This document shows, one piece after another, positions 12,414 to 22,448 of a stretch of 53,156 nt of DNA. A program made the translations under genes and the position numbers. The first letter of the stretch is position 1. Each line of letters opens with the position of its first letter. The notes below the pieces were generated by a model, which was not told the DNA's origin, did not search any database, and worked only from the letters and a program-made list of their open reading frames with translations. Source of the stretch: a virus; the IMG/VR virus record IMGVR_UViG_3300047494_000008, positions 1-53,156 of that record. One strand, written 5' to 3'.

Positions 12414-15400
12414 ATGGCTTACGGTGGCCTTCCTGATTTTGGCTCCTACCTAGACAGCGCGCAGGCGGCTCCTGCCCCTCAGGCTCCCGCGCAGGCGGCT
12501 CCCCAGGCGTCGGGCACCGGCAACTGGTTGACCGCTGGTCTGGGGTCAGGCTTCTACGGCCAACTCGCCAACATTGGTGGCTTTGGCGAAGCGGCTGCGC
12601 GTGCGGTGGGCGCGGACAGCGCGGCGGACAGCGCGGCTGCGTTCGCGGATCGCCAGCGGGCGACAGCGCAGACCTACGCGCGGCCCGACCTAGAGGCTCA
12701 ACCATGGTACAGCCCCGGCGGCTTCGGCTACCGGCTGGCTCAGATGATCCCCGGCGCGGGCGTCGGCCTGGCGGGCGCTGCGGCTGGCGCGGCGCTGGCC
12801 CCCGAAGAGGCGGTTGCTGCGGGCCTTACAGGCATCGGCGGCGTCATCGCGCGCCACGCGGCCCTGACGGGCGCGACGCTGGCGTCCTATCCCGGCGCGG
12901 TCGGCGAGGACGTCCAGGCGAGCAAGGAATATAACGGCGATCTGAGCCAAGGCAACGCGGCCAAGGCGCTGGTCGCGGGCGTCCCGCAGGCGGCCCTCCA
13001 GGGCATCGTGGCCGGCAAGCTAGAGGGCGCGCTGGCAGGCGACGTTGGCGGTGGGTTCCTCAAGGGCCTCAAGACGCAGGCGATCACTCAGGCGGCTGTC
13101 GCCCCGGCGTCGGATTTCATCACCCAGATGATGGGCGATCCCAACCGGCCTATGGGCGACCGTGCGCAACAGTTGGTGGAGGATGCGCTGCAAGGCGGCG
13201 TGTTTGGCGCGGCGACCGGCGGCGTCATCCATGCTGGCTCGGCGGCGCTGCACGCCATCGCCAAAATCCCGGTTCAGAACGTCACCAGTGGTAGCTTGTT
13301 TGCCACGATCAACGAGTACCTCAACCCTGTCAAGGAATACGCGCCGCCGCCGGCTCCCGCGCAGTTCGAGGGTCCTCAACCAAACCCGGTCGTGTTCGGC
13401 AAGAGGCAGTTCCCCTCGTTCCTGGACCGCTCGAACCTGGGCGACCCGACGCGCGACGCTCCCGACATCCAGCCGCAGCTTCCGTTGCAGACGCAACAGG
13501 ACATCGCGGCGGCCAATCGCAACCGGCCCAAGGGGACGTTGTTCACAGGCGACTTCAACGATCCCACCAGCCCGAACTTCCCGGCGGCGGGCGGTCTGAA
13601 TGACAACGAGAGCGACGCACTCGGCCCCGTGCGCGAGCCCTCGCCGCAGCTTGAACTGCCCCTGACCCCGCCGGGCCAGGTGCCGGTCGCGAACCCGCAG
13701 GTCGTGGGGACCGATCCCACGCCTCAGCCCCCGGCCAAGGGGCCGTCCACCAACCCCGCCGACGCGGCGTTCCCGGCGGCGGGCGGCGTCAACCGCAATG
13801 AGCCCGGTCCTGAGCCCCACGGCGAGCCCACGGGACAGCAAGTGTTCACGTTCGCCAAGCCCGGCTCTGAGCCCGTGGCGAACCCGCAGGCGGTCCAGGA
13901 TGCGCCCACGTCCCAGCCCCCGGTCAAGGGGCCGACTGGAGACGTGCGCAGCCCCGATTTCCCGGCCACCGGCGGCGTAAACCGCAACGAGCCTACCCCC
14001 GGCCCCGTCCGCGACGCGACGGCCCAGGGCGACGCTCTGAGCAAGCCTGACGAGATCGCCCCGGCGAACGACAAGTTCGACCAGAGCACGATCCAGTCGG
14101 ACATGAAGCGCATCCCCTCGCTCAGGGATGCGCAGTTCAAAACGCAGACGGAAGCCGAGACGGCTATTGCGAAAGAGATCACGGATCGCGAGGCCGCCGG
14201 CAAGGTCGCGCCCCCGGCGCTGATCCGCATTGCGGATGAGTTGAAAATCCTGACACCCGACAAGGCGCTCAAGCCGGAGTTCTTGCCTGAGGAAGCCAAG
14301 CCCGAAGGACCGGACGAGACGCTCGCGGCTGGCCCCCAGGCTCCCGAAGCGCCCCCGCGCGATGCGATCAAGAAAGGCCATCAACCAACCTTTGATCGGC
14401 TCCAGGCGTTGCGCGACGCGCTCGGCGACAATCTGAGCGATCCCGACACGTTCGGTCTGGTCAAGAAAGTCACTGACCTCCAGAACGAACTCCAGGACGT
14501 GAAGGGCTCGCAGCGCGCGGGCAAGATCAAACAAGAGACGACGGACCTTGAGGGCCAGGTCAGGGCGAAGCAGCGCGATGCGGCGACGCCGCCCCCGACC
14601 GATCCCACGGCCATCGCGACCAGCACCAAGGCGAGCCCTGACACCCAGGCGTTCATCGACAAGGCGACGGCGCAGCCTGCACCCACGGGCGAGGCTGCCG
14701 TCAAAGCCAAGCGTGCGGGCAAGGCCCCCAAGGCGGCCAAGGCTCCTGTGGACACCCTGCCTGAGGCGGTGCCGGCGGTGAGCGCGCCTGAGCCCGTGGC
14801 CAACCCTGACGCGGCCAAGGTGCCGCTGGTGGCCAAGACGGGCGAGGCGGCGGCCAAGGCGCGCAAGGCGGCCAAGCCTGCGCTGTCTCCGCGCGACCAG
14901 GTGGTCCAGGCGTTCCTGGATCAATCGGGCGGCAAGACCGATACGTCGGTCGGGCTCACGAAACTGCGTCAGGCGTTGAAGGGCATGACCCGCGATGAGC
15001 AGGACGCGGCGCTCGCGCAGATCAGCAAGGGCGACCCCGAACTGACGCTCATGGCGCAGGACAAGCCCAGCTTCGCGAAGCGCGATGCGAGGCCGGGCGA
15101 TGAGTTCGGCGATCCCAGCAACCCCAGCCATGCGCTCTGGTACGGGCCGAAGGGTCTCAACGTCGGCAACCCTGACGTAGCCAACAATGTTGACACGCCG
15201 AAGCAGACGACGACCCCGCGCGCGTCGGCCAAAAAGATCAAAGCGCGCATCAATGATGGCCCCGCCACAGAGGCGATCCAGCGCCAGAAGAACGAGAGCC
15301 AGACGATCCAGGCGGTGGAAAGCGAGGTCAAACGCGCCCCCAAGGTGCCCGTCACGCCTGAGATCACGGCGCTGATCGCCAAGACGCGCGCTGCGCTGGA

Positions 15401-18400
15401 GGCTCTCAAGTCAATGACGCCGCGCAGCATCACCAAGGTGCCCAGCCTTGTGGAGAACGTCGTCGCGCATGAGCGTCAGTTGAACGTGCTGGAAAAGGCT
15501 GCGAACGAGGGCGGCTTGGGTGCTCTACGCAATTTCCGGCCCGACCACTTCGATGACAAGCTCTGGACGGACCATGTGGGCCGTATGACGCCTGACGGTG
15601 AGGCCGCGCTGGAGGCGCACGCCAACGCAGAGACGGACTTGATTGACGCGATTACCAGGCTGCGCGGCGAGCGGCCCCTAATCCGCTACTCGGTGCAGCC
15701 GACGCAGGGCGACGTCAACCTCACGAACGTCATCGCCAAGACGGGCAAGCTGAGCGACGCGCTGGCGCATATCACCCAGAACGATCCATCCCCGGCCAAC
15801 CGGCTGATGTCCAGCATCCTGGAGCGCCAGGGGCTCGACACGGACATTCGCATGGCCGGCGACGATCAACTGCCCCTGGACACCACGCGAAAGCTTGGAG
15901 AAGGTCAGTTGATCGCGGCCTCGCATAACGACGCGCTCAACCGGATCAGCGTTTACGACGGTGCGAACGTCTCGCGCTCGGTGCTGCACGAGGCGATCCA
16001 CGCGGCGACCGTGCGCGCCCTGGCGGCTGGGTCCCGCGCCGCCAGCGCCATCCGTGAGATATTCGACAACTTGAGCAAGCGTGCCGAGGGCAAGGGCTTC
16101 TACGGCATGACCAGCCCTGAGGAAATGGTGGCTGAGGCCGGCTCCAACCCGCAGTTCCAGCAATTCCTCAAGAGCGAGCCGTGGCAGATCAACGGCGTCC
16201 GCGACGCGTGGCAGGCGCTCAAGAACAGCATCTTCAAGGCGCTCGGTATGCCTGAGCGCGTGAGGACGGCCTTCGATCAGGTGATGGACAGCACCCAGAA
16301 GCTCATGGCGGAGAACCCGACCAAGGCCGCTATCACTGGTGACCGTCCGCTTATGGTTGAGCGTGGTGTGAAGCGTGCGACCGAAATGATCGACGCGGTG
16401 GGTAACCAATCGCTGTCGCGGCTCGCGCGCGAGGCGGACGGCGTGCGCACCGGCCTGACCCGTGCGGCGACGGATGGCATCCTGGGCTTCGCTCCCAGCT
16501 ACGACGTGGGCGAGATACACAACAAGACGGTGCCGACGTTTCGCGACTATGTGAAGTCCGTCAGCTATCTCGATGGTCGCAAAGACACCTACTATAAGAC
16601 TGCGGCGGCTGCGCTGCACTCGCTGGAGGGCGTGTCGAAGAAAGGCGTGGACCTCATCAACGCGGTGGCGCGGCGCACCTTCCAGGGGCTCGATGGGTCC
16701 AAGACGTGGGCGGAGCATCCCGAAGCGATCAGGAGCCATCCGAAGGCTGACGTGCTCAAACAGGAGCACGCGGACGCGCGGACGGAATACAACGAACTGA
16801 GCAAAGCTGACGGCGGCAAGGCGCTCAAGGCGTTCAACGACATGCGCGCCGAGTATGCGACCAAATACAGCCTGGGCATGACCCACCAGCTATGGGACTA
16901 CGCGAGCAACCACGCGCCTGAGTTGCTGACGAACGGGGCCAAGGGTTTCGAGAGCAACCCGTTCTACGACTACGACAAGGCGTTCGCGGTTCACGACAGC
17001 CCAAAGCTGGCGCAGGCTTACGCTCAGGCGCGCGAGAGCACGATGCGCGAGACGTTGAAGGCTACGCACTCCGAACTGCGCACCAACATGGACAACCTTG
17101 CTGCGCAAGTGAAGGCCGACGATAAAATCCGAAAGGCCATCAAGGATAAAAAGACGATCTCAGGTGCGGAGCTTCCCAAGGAAGTGCGCAAGACGCTCGA
17201 CAGCGATTACGCGGAGGCGCAGGCGCGCTACAAGCAACTGAACACGCTGCTCAACCAGGTTGACGCCGGCAACAAACAACAGGCTCAGTCGCCTTACGCC
17301 CACCTGGGCCGTGAGGGCGAGCACTTTGTTGGCGCGAACCTGGCCAAGGATGATGGGGGCGTCGTCAAAGAGGCCGCCATCGCGGCTCTGCGAAAGGAAC
17401 TGGGGACGAGCTTCAAGAACGTCGCGATCATGCAGGGCTCAACCAGCGAGGGCTTCTACGCTCGCGTGGGCAGCGAGACGGAGCGGCGCGGGCTGGTGGA
17501 GGCGCTGGTCAGGCTGCAAAAGGCCGGTCACATTGACGAGGGCTCGATCACGCGCGGCCTGGCGACCGACAAGCATATGTTCGAGAGCCTGACGCCCGCC
17601 ACCATGCGCGAGATCGTGGAGCAGGCGAAAGCCAACGTCCCGGAAATCCCGCCGGGCTCCACGGACAAGCAGAAGCAGGCCATCATTGATAGTCACAAGA
17701 ACAACGTCAACGAACTGATGCGGTCGCTGGTTGAACTGATCCCCAAGACGGGCTTCCAGCGCCTCTATCAATATCGCGAGGGCGTTAACGGCTTCAACGC
17801 CGATATGGTCAAGAACTTCCGCTCCGCCGCCGAGAACAATTCGGCGGGCCTGGCGAACCTGACCATGGCGTCGGAGATCGGCGGCAAGCGCAGCGCCATG
17901 AACGACCAGGTAAAGGATGTCCACGGCAACCTGAACCTGAGCGAGGGTCAGGTGACGTCTATCGACCAGGCTCACGCTGAGTTGCTGGCGCGGTCGCAGA
18001 AGATCAAGACGTACTCGACCACGAGCGCCATGGATGCTTTCCGCAAAGCGTCGCATGTGTTCTCGGTCGGCATGTCGCCGGTCTACGTGATGACCTTGAT
18101 TGGTCAGATATTCACGAACTCGCTCCCGCAGTTGGGATCGGTCCACGGTTATGTGGAGGGCGCAAGCGCGCTCGGACGAGCGACGAACAAGACGTTCAAG
18201 ATCACCAGCGCCGTGGCGCGGGGACAGGACGCGGCGACGTTCGGCATGAGGGAGAGCACGCTGCGCGCGGCGGGGCTCGATGACAAGACGATTGCCGATC
18301 ACATGGAACTCGCCCGGCGTGGTCTCTATGCGCAGGGCTACACTGATAGCGTCAGTGGTCACCAGGTCGGCGGCACGCTGAGTAAGGTGTTCCACTACGC

Positions 18401-19592
18401 CAACTCGATGGGCCGCTACGCGGAAATGGCCCCGCGCGTCCAGTTGGGCGAGGCCGCGATGGACCTGTTCCAGAAAAAGCCGGTCCCCGGCTTCAAGGAC
18501 AAATACGATTACGCAGAGCACGTCATCAACGAGGCTCAGTTTGGTTGGGGTGCGTCCACCAACGCTCGCCAGCTAACTCGTGCCGGCGTGTTCGGCGTCA
18601 TGTCGCCTCTGGTCAACCAATTCATGGGCTTCCAGACGCGCATGACCGCCAAGCTCTATCGTGAGGTGCATGGCGCGGTCGGCGGCGACAAGCAGGCTCA
18701 GAAGTGGTTGCTGGGCCACGCTGCGGCGGTGGCGGCGCTGTCGGGCACCCTGGGGCTCCCCATGGTCTCGGTGGCCGCCAGCGTCTACGACAGGCTAGCG
18801 GACTGGGCGACCGGCAGCGACGATCATGACGTCATCGCCAGCTACCGCACGTTCCTGGCGCACGCGTTCGGCAAGGACGTGGGCGAGGTGATCGCGCGCG
18901 GCGCACCCAGGGCGGTCGGGATCGACTTCGATCACGCGGGCGAGGGCGCCATCGCGCCGGGCTCGTCAACTATCCTGGCCTTGACCGAGAAGCGCAAGCT
19001 GGAGGACGCGGAGCGAGATTGGTTGAAGAATATGGGCGGCCACTCGGTCGGCTTCATGTTCCACCTGGCGGCTGCGGCGCGCGACTTCTCGAACGGCGAT
19101 TATCTGGACGCCACCGAGAAGATGACGCCGGAACTCATCAAGGGTGGCGTGGAGGCGTACCGGCTGAGCGAGCGCGGGTTCGTGGACAAGAACGGCCAGA
19201 AGCTCCCGATCACGGCGAGCACGGGGGACATCATGCAGACGGCCATGGGTCTCGATCCGGCGAAAGAGGCCGAATACAACGAGGAACAAAAGACGGCGAC
19301 CGGCCTGAACCAGATGCGCCAGATCAGGTCGCAGAATATCACGCGCCACCTCCTGCTCGCGCAGAGCCGGGGCGACGGGCCGATGTTCCAAGAATGGGAG
19401 CGCGAGGCCACCCAGTTCCAGATGGACCACCCAGGCATGGCCGGTCCTCTCCAAGACTTCGGACGCGAGCTTGCGACGCACGCGCGCTCCGTTGCCACCG
19501 CCAAGGGCTTTGGTACACCCTTGGGCGTCAAACCGCGCGACATCGTTGGGCGGGGGATGACGGCGTTCGGCAATTTGCGGAACGACCAGTAA
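12414..19592 (+). CDS. Giant polyvalent internal virion protein with a zinc-metallopeptidase motif
   Basis: 2392 residues; ATG 12414 follows GAGG. The N-terminus has glycine/alanine-rich hydrophobic segments (IPGAGVGLAGAAAGAALAPE). Residues ~385-540 hold three Pro-rich repeats of 63-64 residues, marked by FPAAGG/FPATGG at 389, 453 and 516. A Lys/Ala/Pro linker follows. HEAIH at 1192-1196 (in RSVLHEAIHAATVRAL) fits HExxH, and EEMVAE (1236-1241) may give the third zinc ligand. This pattern is known from metallopeptidase domains of phage polyvalent proteins. The C-terminal ~600 residues, with two hydrophobic segments (MSPVYVMTLIGQIF; AAAVAALSGTLGLPMVSVAA), resemble the LPD38-type region of such proteins. 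It is probably packaged and ejected with the DNA, acting on host envelope or defence proteins; the target is unknown. Confidence 0.8.
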   Translation: MAYGGLPDFGSYLDSAQAAPAPQAPAQAAPQASGTGNWLTAGLGSGFYGQLANIGGFGEAAARAVGADSAADSAAAFADRQRATAQTYARPDLEAQPWYSPGGFGYRLAQMIPGAGVGLAGAAAGAALAPEEAVAAGLTGIGGVIARHAALTGATLASYPGAVGEDVQASKEYNGDLSQGNAAKALVAGVPQAALQGIVAGKLEGALAGDVGGGFLKGLKTQAITQAAVAPASDFITQMMGDPNRPMGDRAQQLVEDALQGGVFGAATGGVIHAGSAALHAIAKIPVQNVTSGSLFATINEYLNPVKEYAPPPAPAQFEGPQPNPVVFGKRQFPSFLDRSNLGDPTRDAPDIQPQLPLQTQQDIAAANRNRPKGTLFTGDFNDPTSPNFPAAGGLNDNESDALGPVREPSPQLELPLTPPGQVPVANPQVVGTDPTPQPPAKGPSTNPADAAFPAAGGVNRNEPGPEPHGEPTGQQVFTFAKPGSEPVANPQAVQDAPTSQPPVKGPTGDVRSPDFPATGGVNRNEPTPGPVRDATAQGDALSKPDEIAPANDKFDQSTIQSDMKRIPSLRDAQFKTQTEAETAIAKEITDREAAGKVAPPALIRIADELKILTPDKALKPEFLPEEAKPEGPDETLAAGPQAPEAPPRDAIKKGHQPTFDRLQALRDALGDNLSDPDTFGLVKKVTDLQNELQDVKGSQRAGKIKQETTDLEGQVRAKQRDAATPPPTDPTAIATSTKASPDTQAFIDKATAQPAPTGEAAVKAKRAGKAPKAAKAPVDTLPEAVPAVSAPEPVANPDAAKVPLVAKTGEAAAKARKAAKPALSPRDQVVQAFLDQSGGKTDTSVGLTKLRQALKGMTRDEQDAALAQISKGDPELTLMAQDKPSFAKRDARPGDEFGDPSNPSHALWYGPKGLNVGNPDVANNVDTPKQTTTPRASAKKIKARINDGPATEAIQRQKNESQTIQAVESEVKRAPKVPVTPEITALIAKTRAALEALKSMTPRSITKVPSLVENVVAHERQLNVLEKAANEGGLGALRNFRPDHFDDKLWTDHVGRMTPDGEAALEAHANAETDLIDAITRLRGERPLIRYSVQPTQGDVNLTNVIAKTGKLSDALAHITQNDPSPANRLMSSILERQGLDTDIRMAGDDQLPLDTTRKLGEGQLIAASHNDALNRISVYDGANVSRSVLHEAIHAATVRALAAGSRAASAIREIFDNLSKRAEGKGFYGMTSPEEMVAEAGSNPQFQQFLKSEPWQINGVRDAWQALKNSIFKALGMPERVRTAFDQVMDSTQKLMAENPTKAAITGDRPLMVERGVKRATEMIDAVGNQSLSRLAREADGVRTGLTRAATDGILGFAPSYDVGEIHNKTVPTFRDYVKSVSYLDGRKDTYYKTAAAALHSLEGVSKKGVDLINAVARRTFQGLDGSKTWAEHPEAIRSHPKADVLKQEHADARTEYNELSKADGGKALKAFNDMRAEYATKYSLGMTHQLWDYASNHAPELLTNGAKGFESNPFYDYDKAFAVHDSPKLAQAYAQARESTMRETLKATHSELRTNMDNLAAQVKADDKIRKAIKDKKTISGAELPKEVRKTLDSDYAEAQARYKQLNTLLNQVDAGNKQQAQSPYAHLGREGEHFVGANLAKDDGGVVKEAAIAALRKELGTSFKNVAIMQGSTSEGFYARVGSETERRGLVEALVRLQKAGHIDEGSITRGLATDKHMFESLTPATMREIVEQAKANVPEIPPGSTDKQKQAIIDSHKNNVNELMRSLVELIPKTGFQRLYQYREGVNGFNADMVKNFRSAAENNSAGLANLTMASEIGGKRSAMNDQVKDVHGNLNLSEGQVTSIDQAHAELLARSQKIKTYSTTSAMDAFRKASHVFSVGMSPVYVMTLIGQIFTNSLPQLGSVHGYVEGASALGRATNKTFKITSAVARGQDAATFGMRESTLRAAGLDDKTIADHMELARRGLYAQGYTDSVSGHQVGGTLSKVFHYANSMGRYAEMAPRVQLGEAAMDLFQKKPVPGFKDKYDYAEHVINEAQFGWGASTNARQLTRAGVFGVMSPLVNQFMGFQTRMTAKLYREVHGAVGGDKQAQKWLLGHAAAVAALSGTLGLPMVSVAASVYDRLADWATGSDDHDVIASYRTFLAHAFGKDVGEVIARGAPRAVGIDFDHAGEGAIAPGSSTILALTEKRKLEDAERDWLKNMGGHSVGFMFHLAAAARDFSNGDYLDATEKMTPELIKGGVEAYRLSERGFVDKNGQKLPITASTGDIMQTAMGLDPAKEAEYNEEQKTATGLNQMRQIRSQNITRHLLLAQSRGDGPMFQEWEREATQFQMDHPGMAGPLQDFGRELATHARSVATAKGFGTPLGVKPRDIVGRGMTAFGNLRNDQ

Positions 19593-19625
19593 CCAGCTAC
19601 CACAAGGCACCACGGAGGGTTAAAA

Positions 19626-20054
19626 ATGGGAAAGTCGGCATCGCTTGAGACCAGCTTGCTCAAGCTGATTTTCAACGCCACGGCCATCGCCAATCTGGCG
19701 GATAACGCGGCTTCGTCGCCTTTGACGAACCTGTATATGTCGCTGCACACGTCGGACCCGACCAGCGCGGGAAACCAGAACAGCAACGAGGCGACCTACA
19801 CGGGCTACGCCCGCGTGGCGATCACGCGCAACACTTCGGGCTTCACGGTCTCGGCCAACAGTGTTAGCCCGGCGGCCACGATCTCGTTCCCCGCCTGTTC
19901 GGGCGGCTCGAACACGATCACCTTCGCGGGCATCGGCACCGCGTCGAGCGGCGCGGGCGTCCTGCTCTATTCGGGCACGATCACCCCGAATATCAGTGTT
20001 AGCTCTGGCGTGACACCGCAGCTTACGACGGCCAGCACGATCACCGAAACCTAA
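19626..20054 (+). CDS. Putative tail-fibre/minor virion protein
   Basis: 142 residues from ATG 19626 (GGAGG at 9-10 bases). The pattern ETSLLKLIFNATAIANLAD, then NLYMSLHTSDP, TYTGYARVAITR and SGAGVLLYSGTI matches a common phage virion family found near tail fibres, though its exact role is not established. The fold is likely a beta-sandwich. The gene at 28634 seems to be a more distant member of the same group (NWYLGLFQNNY, GEFTGYAGGARP). It precedes the lysis genes. Confidence 0.7.
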   Translation: MGKSASLETSLLKLIFNATAIANLADNAASSPLTNLYMSLHTSDPTSAGNQNSNEATYTGYARVAITRNTSGFTVSANSVSPAATISFPACSGGSNTITFAGIGTASSGAGVLLYSGTITPNISVSSGVTPQLTTASTITET

Positions 20055-20072
20055 TCAACCAAGGGGAAAGTC

Positions 20073-21005
20073 ATGAAAGGAAACTTCGCCAAGTCGCTCG
20101 CCCGCGTGCTGGTCTACGAGGGCGGCTATTCCAACAACCCCAAGGACCCTGGGGGTGTGACAGACAAAGGCATCACCCAGGGCACCTACAACGCCTGGCT
20201 GAGCAAGCGGGGCGAAAGCAGCCGGGCCGTCAAGGGGATCAGCGATGAGGACGTCGCCTCGATCTACAAGACGGAATACTGGGATCGCATCCACGGCGAC
20301 GAACTCCCTTCGGGCGTGGACTTCTGCATGTTCGACGCCGCCGTCAACTCAGGCGTGGGTGGGTCCACGACCTGGGCGCAGAACGTGGTCAACGTCAACC
20401 CAGACGGCTCGATGGGCAACACCACGCTGGAGGCGATCCAGGCCGACGACGCGGAGGACTTCATTCGCGCGTTTTGCTCGCGCCGGCTAGGCACGCTCAA
20501 GCGCCTGCGCACCTGGCCCACGTTCGGCAAGGGTTGGTCGGCGCGCATCGCCAACGTCCAAAAGACGGCGCTGGCCATGGCGGCGAGCGCGGACGATCAG
20601 GCTCCTGATCCCGTCCTGGTCTCCACGGCAGGGGGCAACTCCAAGGCGCGGATGTCCGACGTGCCAATCAGCAAGACGAGCGCCATCGCCACGCACGCGG
20701 CGACCGTGGGCGGCGCTGTCGCCACGGCCACGGCGGCGACCACCCAGAGCCTTGGCGGGATCAGCGACACGTTCGCCTGGATCAAGTATGTCCTGGGCGG
20801 CCTGACCATTGTGGGCGCGGTGTCGGGTCTGGTGGTGCTGATCTCCAAGAGCGCGAACGACGCGGCGTCGAACGGCGCGGCGACGGCCAAAGTGGACCCC
20901 GACGCTGACGCGGAGTTCGCTACAGTCAAGTCCATGCCCACCCCGGCAGCGGCCCCCGTCACGGCGGCGGCTACGCCTGTCAAGAACGCGGAGGTTAAAC
21001 CCTGA
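20073..21005 (+). CDS. Endolysin, GH108-type muramidase with C-terminal membrane segment
   Basis: 310 residues, ATG 20073 after AAGGGGAAAG. The catalytic motif of the GH108 family (VLVYEGGYSNNPKDPGGVT) is present with E16 as the catalytic acid. The FDAAVNSG segment and the peptidoglycan-binding half (AEDFIRAFCSRRLGTLKRL) follow. Unusually, about 140 more residues come after the enzyme: an Ala/Thr linker and a hydrophobic segment (YVLGGLTIVGAVSGLVVLI), then a Pro/Ala tail. The enzyme cleaves cell-wall glycan. The C-terminal anchor could hold it in the inner membrane, or in the virion if it acts at entry. Its stop overlaps the next start (TGATG). Confidence 0.85.
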   Translation: MKGNFAKSLARVLVYEGGYSNNPKDPGGVTDKGITQGTYNAWLSKRGESSRAVKGISDEDVASIYKTEYWDRIHGDELPSGVDFCMFDAAVNSGVGGSTTWAQNVVNVNPDGSMGNTTLEAIQADDAEDFIRAFCSRRLGTLKRLRTWPTFGKGWSARIANVQKTALAMAASADDQAPDPVLVSTAGGNSKARMSDVPISKTSAIATHAATVGGAVATATAATTQSLGGISDTFAWIKYVLGGLTIVGAVSGLVVLISKSANDAASNGAATAKVDPDADAEFATVKSMPTPAAAPVTAAATPVKNAEVKP

Positions 21006-21385
21006 TGGTCGAGGGCATCGTTACCGGCATCATTGCCGGCCTTGGGCACGCGCTGCTCGTCATCCCCTGGCAAATCTGGCTGGGGCTCGTGGTCATCATT
21101 GTTGTCGCCATCGCGGTGCTTCGGTTGGTGACCAACCCCCACGTCTCGCTCCCGGCCATCGCCCTCGCGGCGCTGGTCATCATGGTCCTGGCGTTTCGCG
21201 CGCACTTCATTGACGAGGGGCGCGCTCAGATGCAGGCCAAGGTTGACGAGGCCAACGCGCAGGTGGCGGCCTACCGTAAAACGAACGGCATGGTTGTGGC
21301 CTGCTACAACCAAAACGGCAATACGACCTATCTCTGGGATCGCACCCAGGGCAAATGCCTACGCGCTGACGGCGCTATTCAATAA
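21005..21385 (+). CDS. Membrane protein of the lysis cassette (holin candidate)
   Basis: 126 residues. The start at 21005 overlaps the endolysin stop. Three hydrophobic stretches are visible (IVTGIIAGLGHALLVIP; IWLGLVVIIVVAIAVLRLV; LPAIALAALVIMVLAFRA), followed by a soluble tail with two Cys. Coupling to the endolysin and several membrane segments make it a holin candidate. The extended C-terminal domain (MQAKVDEANAQVAAYRK) also resembles spanin-like proteins. Function is inferred from position only. Confidence 0.65.
   Translation: MVEGIVTGIIAGLGHALLVIPWQIWLGLVVIIVVAIAVLRLVTNPHVSLPAIALAALVIMVLAFRAHFIDEGRAQMQAKVDEANAQVAAYRKTNGMVVACYNQNGNTTYLWDRTQGKCLRADGAIQ
21123..21137. repeat. 15-bp palindrome GGTTGGT-G-ACCAACC
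   Basis: Perfect 7-base arms around a central G, inside the holin-candidate gene. GGTTGGT/ACCAACC recurs across the window at about 20 places. Confidence 0.5.
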
Positions 21386-21397
21386 GGGGATCGTCTG

Positions 21398-22435
21398 ATG
21401 GCCTATAAGCTTCCTGATCGTGTCCGCATGTCGATCACGGGCACGCCTGGGACCGGCGACGTCTCGCTCAACGTGGCGACGGCGGGCTTTCAGACGTTCA
21501 CCAACTCTGGCCTCTTAACAGGGGACACGTTCCCTTATGTGATCGAGGACGGCTCCAACTGGGAGTTGGGCGTCGGCACCTACAACTCCAGCGGCCCCAG
21601 CTTCGCTCGAACCACGGTGCGCGCGTCGTCTGGCGGCGGCACGTCCAAGATCACGGCTGGCCCCAGCGCCATCGTCTACTCGGCGATCATGGGCGAGGAC
21701 GTCGCTGCGCCAACGACGCCTGCGCTGTCGGGGCTGAGCGACGTCGTGATCACCAGCTTGGCTGACGGCCAGGTGCCCACCTGGAGCGCCGCAGACAGCA
21801 AGTGGGAGAACAAGACGCCCACGGGCGGCGGCGGTGGTGGGACCGCGCCGACGATTGTGCAGTACGGCGCGTTCACGCAATCCGACGCGCCGTGTGTCAT
21901 GGGTGCGACGCCAACGGTTGGGAATTTGCTGCTTGCCATCGTGTCGCATTACAGCCAGGGGGCGGTTACGGCTGGCTGGACGGTCATCGACAATTACACG
22001 ACAGGCGTATCGAACGACTATCTGACGACCTTATACAAGGTTGCGACGTCGGCTGACACGTCGTCCCTCAGCCCTATCTACGCCACGGCGCAGTCAACCA
22101 CGATCTTTGAAATCAGCGGTGCGTCGGACTTCGGCTCGCACACCGGCCAGCACGACATCACGTCAACCACGCCCAGCTTATCATTGCTGGCTCCCGCGCA
22201 TACCCTCATCGTAGGTCATTTCAGCACGACCAGCGGCGCGGGCGTGGCCCCGACCAGCATATCAGGAGCTACGCAGGGCACCAGCGCTACGGTGGCCAGC
22301 GGCGTCAGCGGGTCTCCACGCACGGCCACGCCGTTCTACTACACGACGACAGCCGTGGGCGGCGTGACGATCACGGCGACCTACGCAACGGCCTCGAACA
22401 CCAACTACGCTGGTGTCGTGGTGCGAGGCAGCTAA
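21398..22435 (+). CDS. Tail fibre-like virion protein A
   Basis: 345 residues, ATG 21398. The first ~100 residues form a domain common in phage receptor-binding regions (LPDRVRMSITGTPGTGDVSL, WELGVGTYNSSGPSFARTTV), probably a virion attachment module. A Gly-rich linker (TPTGGGGGGTAPT) leads to a Ser/Thr-rich beta domain with no helix. It is paralogous to the next gene in the N-terminal module. Role: adsorption apparatus. Confidence 0.75.
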   Translation: MAYKLPDRVRMSITGTPGTGDVSLNVATAGFQTFTNSGLLTGDTFPYVIEDGSNWELGVGTYNSSGPSFARTTVRASSGGGTSKITAGPSAIVYSAIMGEDVAAPTTPALSGLSDVVITSLADGQVPTWSAADSKWENKTPTGGGGGGTAPTIVQYGAFTQSDAPCVMGATPTVGNLLLAIVSHYSQGAVTAGWTVIDNYTTGVSNDYLTTLYKVATSADTSSLSPIYATAQSTTIFEISGASDFGSHTGQHDITSTTPSLSLLAPAHTLIVGHFSTTSGAGVAPTSISGATQGTSATVASGVSGSPRTATPFYYTTTAVGGVTITATYATASNTNYAGVVVRGS

Positions 22436-22448
22436 CAGAGGTACAGGT

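Noticed and set aside
13020-15131. A 703-codon minus-strand frame inside the polyvalent protein gene
   Set aside because: Arg/Leu-rich shadow of a GC-rich gene; the plus-strand frame has a proper start and recognised motifs.
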